A DNA stretch of 64,000 bases from CAZIKB01 sp964539665 (GTDB lineage: Bacteria; Zhuqueibacterota; Zhuqueibacteria; Oceanimicrobiales; Oceanimicrobiaceae): positions 1 through 64,000 of the forward strand of contig CAZIKB010000011.1 in assembly GCA_964539665.1 (NCBI GenBank). The letters are read 5' to 3'. Positions 63,170 to 64,000 of this stretch are shown piece after piece. Positions within the stretch are counted from its first letter, which is position 1. Each line of letters starts with the position of its first letter. The translations under genes were made by a program, and so were the position numbers. The notes under the pieces are model-generated. The model did no database searches. It saw nothing but the letters and a program-made list of their open reading frames with translations, and was not told the DNA's origin.

Positions 63170-64000
63170 CTACTCGTATCTGAGTGATTCAATTGGATTT
63201 GTCCAGGCTGCTTTAATGGCTTGATAACTCACCGTAGCCAACGCAATAAGCAATGCAATCACTCCGGATAAAAGAAAAATCCAGGGTGATATTGCCGTTT
63301 GATAAGCGAAGTTCTCCAGCCAACGATTCATGATATACCAGGCAACTGGTCCGGCAATAACAACCGCAAACAGGACGAGAATGATAAATTCCCGGGAAAT
63401 CAAACTCACAATGTTCGGCGCTGATGCTCCAAGGACTTTACGAATACCTACTTCCCTGGTGCGCTTAACTACCGCCAGAGAAGTCAATCCAAACAATCCC
63501 AGGCAGGTGACCAAAATAGATAATCCAGACGAGTACTGCACAATTGTCCGCCAGCGCTGCTCATTAGCATATTGCTCGGCAACTTTGTCGTCGAGGAATT
63601 TATATGAGAACGGCAGGCCGTTGCTGACTTTTGTCCAGGTGTTCTCGATTAATGAAAGAGTCGCTGGAATATTTTCGGATTGAATACGGATCGCAATTTC
63701 ATTTATACTGCTCAGGTTGCCCTGTCTTGGCATGTGTAAAAGCAGAGGCTCAATTTTTCGGTGTAAGGGGTAGAAGTGAAAATCCTCAACCACTCCAACC
63801 ACAGCAGCGCTTCTGAACCCTTGCGGCAGCTTATGTCCGATGGGATTTTCCCATCCGAGCTGTTTTGCTAAAGCTTGGTTGATAATTAAAGCGTCGTCTG
63901 TGTCGGTAACGAGGTCTTCTGAAAAATTCCGACCTTCAATTACTTTAACTCCCATAGTCGTGAGATAATGTGGATCTACCCAATTTATATAGAAATAACC
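63170..64000 (-). CDS. FtsX/MacB-like ABC transporter permease, cut by the window end
   Basis: C-terminal part of a third permease paralogue. The frame stays open to base 64000 (reading INWVDPHYLTTMGVKVIEGR at the edge), so the start is outside the window and the Met at 63955 is internal. Present are the end of the second periplasmic domain and the last FtsX domain (VKRTREVGIRKVLGASAPN) with three helices, ending AAWTNPIESLRYE. The intact protein should be about 800 residues like its two neighbours. Confidence 0.9.
   Translation of the reverse strand, partial: GYFYINWVDPHYLTTMGVKVIEGRNFSEDLVTDTDDALIINQALAKQLGWENPIGHKLPQGFRSAAVVGVVEDFHFYPLHRKIEPLLLHMPRQGNLSSINEIAIRIQSENIPATLSLIENTWTKVSNGLPFSYKFLDDKVAEQYANEQRWRTIVQYSSGLSILVTCLGLFGLTSLAVVKRTREVGIRKVLGASAPNIVSLISREFIILVLFAVVIAGPVAWYIMNRWLENFAYQTAISPWIFLLSGVIALLIALATVSYQAIKAAWTNPIESLRYE

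Overview
The window is a piece of an AT-rich chromosome from a diderm bacterium, most probably of the FCB superphylum (Calditrichota/KSB1-like). I infer this from an LptD-type outer-membrane assembly protein, many TPR and two-component-type beta-propeller proteins, a bacteroidete-type geranylgeranylglyceryl phosphate synthase, BatA-like VWA proteins, arrays of FtsX/MacB-like permeases without ATPases, and a large Alu-containing SRP RNA. No marker here fixes the phylum. Apart from a vapBC toxin-antitoxin pair and one lone receiver protein, every gene and RNA lies on the minus strand, so transcription runs from high to low coordinates.

Layout from low to high coordinate. 0.26-2 kb: aspS. 2.2-13.1 kb: a seven-gene trans-envelope operon (membrane-anchored TPR/coiled-coil protein, giant periplasmic TPR protein, small secreted protein, ExbB/TolQ, two ExbD/TolR, AgmX/TonB-like protein), closed by a clear terminator. 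13.4-20.7 kb: a complete F-type ATP synthase operon (atpZ, atpI-like, atpBEFHAGDC). 20.7-26.7 kb: bactofilin, M23 peptidase, parB, parA (with a parS-like site inside parA) and lptD. 26.9-31.6 kb: rarA, a solitary antitoxin-like gene, vapBC and a broken caspase-like gene. 31.8-43.4 kb: propeller protein, hflX, BatA/VWA protein, PHP phosphatase, GGGP synthase, alaS, TPR lipoprotein and recX. 43.6-50.6 kb: recA, thpR, cinA, pgpA, pgsA, recR, ybaB and dnaX, a housekeeping block of lipid synthesis and DNA repair. 50.8-52.4 kb: a compact RNA cluster in which SRP RNA, five tRNAs and tadA are packed together; tadA sits directly downstream of tRNA-Arg(ACG), the tRNA it edits. 52.4-64 kb: tenA, a receiver protein, two secreted repeat proteins, a TPR protein, and three large permeases (one cut by the window end) with decayed gene relics and a secreted alpha/beta hydrolase between them.

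The least explained part is the 2.2-13.1 kb operon. It resembles the Agl/Glt (AgmX) energised machinery of myxobacteria in its motor and TonB-like parts, but has its own TPR scaffold, and one of its two ExbD proteins has Asn in place of the proton-carrying Asp. Several short palindromic repeats (upstream of hflX, downstream of the SRP RNA) look like one family of small mobile or REP-like elements.
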